This document shows, one piece after another, positions 34,136-34,307 of a DNA stretch of 34,307 bases. Within the stretch, counting starts at the first letter, position 1, and each line of letters begins with the position of its first letter. The stretch lies in the IMG/VR virus record IMGVR_UViG_3300014501_000048, positions 1 through 34,307 of that record, one strand, 5' to 3'. Made by a program: the position numbers and the translations under genes. The DNA is from a virus. The notes under the pieces are model-generated. The model was not told the origin of the DNA, searched no databases, and worked only from the letters and a program-made list of their open reading frames with translations.

Positions 34136-34307
34136 GCGAAGATGCACACTTCTCAGGAGATGAGCCGCTGTTCGCAGTCAATAACCAGCGAGATGCTCAG
34201 CGCGGTCCCGGCTGCACAATCTACACCTGCCCGCGCTGCGGCGGTGATCGCAAAGACGGCATGAAGTGCCTGAAGTGTGAGCAGTCATCGTACCCAGATA
34301 AGCGCTA
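34132..34307 (+). CDS. Zinc-ribbon protein, cut by window end
   Basis: The frame starts on the previous stop (ATGA) and reads MSEDAHFSGDEPLFAVNNQR, then CPRCGGDRKDGMKCLKC with Cys33, 36, 46 and 49, a zinc ribbon. It is still open at the window end (58 codons). The CPRCG-KCLKC arrangement occurs in small DNA- or RNA-binding proteins of phages. It is the third short zinc protein in this last kilobase. Confidence 0.55.
   Translation, partial: MSEDAHFSGDEPLFAVNNQRDAQRGPGCTIYTCPRCGGDRKDGMKCLKCEQSSYPDKR

Noticed and set aside
1-34307. tRNA or rRNA genes
   Set aside because: I saw no cloverleaf-like segment with a GTTCGA-type T arm and no conserved rRNA stretch.
1-34307. Integrase, attachment site or CI/Cro-type switch
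   Set aside because: No tyrosine or serine recombinase motif and no complete helix-turn-helix repressor is visible; the operator-like repeats alone do not prove a temperate lifestyle.

Overview
This window looks like part of a tailed-phage (Caudoviricetes) genome with a non-contractile, siphovirus-type tail. The evidence is a tail tube protein, tail-assembly chaperones joined by a -1 frameshift, an 842-residue tape measure, and a tail-tip set in the order DUF2460, DUF2163, NlpC/P60 peptidase, large tip protein, which is also the order in gene transfer agents and related siphophages. I see no integrase, rRNA, tRNA or CRISPR array. The host cannot be read directly. An exported peptidase of the DUF5715 type, which I associate mainly with Acidobacteriota, is the only taxonomic hint and it is weak. 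Start codons are mixed (ATG, several TTG and GTG) and genes are tightly coupled by ATGA and TAATG overlaps.

Layout. 0.1-16.8 kb, plus strand: tail tube, chaperones, an HK97-gp10-like protein, tape measure, tip module and two accessory tip/fibre proteins (one with a PA14-like domain). This region is riddled with mobile nuclease genes: four GIY-YIG/NUMOD3 endonucleases and a 51-residue NUMOD3-only mini-ORF, all sitting at gene junctions. 16.9-21.5 kb: small membrane proteins, a VRR-NUC-type nuclease, an exported trypsin-like serine protease, a spanin-like coiled-coil membrane protein and a metallophosphoesterase. 21.5-25.2 kb: FkbM methyltransferase, an antisense HNH endonuclease plus zinc-ribbon pair, a membrane protein, RecA and a dNMP-kinase-like protein whose 3' end runs into a broken endonuclease remnant. 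25.2-28.9 kb: small hypothetical genes linked by a repeated short leader, an HD hydrolase, an M15-like exported peptidase and a DUF2786 protein. 28.9-33.3 kb, minus strand: HAD nucleotidase, small proteins, family A DNA polymerase and zinc-binding proteins. 33.3-34.3 kb, plus strand: short genes reading out from a divergent control region and off the window end.

Transcription. Two sequence families of putative promoters stand out. One is (T/C)GT(C/A)ACA, about 10 bases, then a TANNNT -10 element. It occurs at least eight times, mostly just ahead of tail genes, endonuclease genes and the 16.9 and 18.7 kb genes, and looks like a phage-specific class that lacks a -35 box. The other combines GGTTACC(T)TTCGTGATC with an overlapping TTGNNN -35 box and a TANNNT -10 box. 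It occurs at 2.8, 33.3 and 33.5 kb, with a relaxed copy at 22.7 kb, often with a GGTAAC/GGTTACC inverted repeat that could be a repressor operator. Three promoters at the right end place ATG exactly six bases after the -10 element, predicting leaderless mRNAs.

Together the genes form the end of a virion-assembly module, a putative lysis or cell-surface module, and a replication/nucleotide-metabolism module (Pol A, RecA, dNMP kinase, HAD nucleotidase, HD hydrolase). All functional assignments come from motif reading by eye, without database searches.
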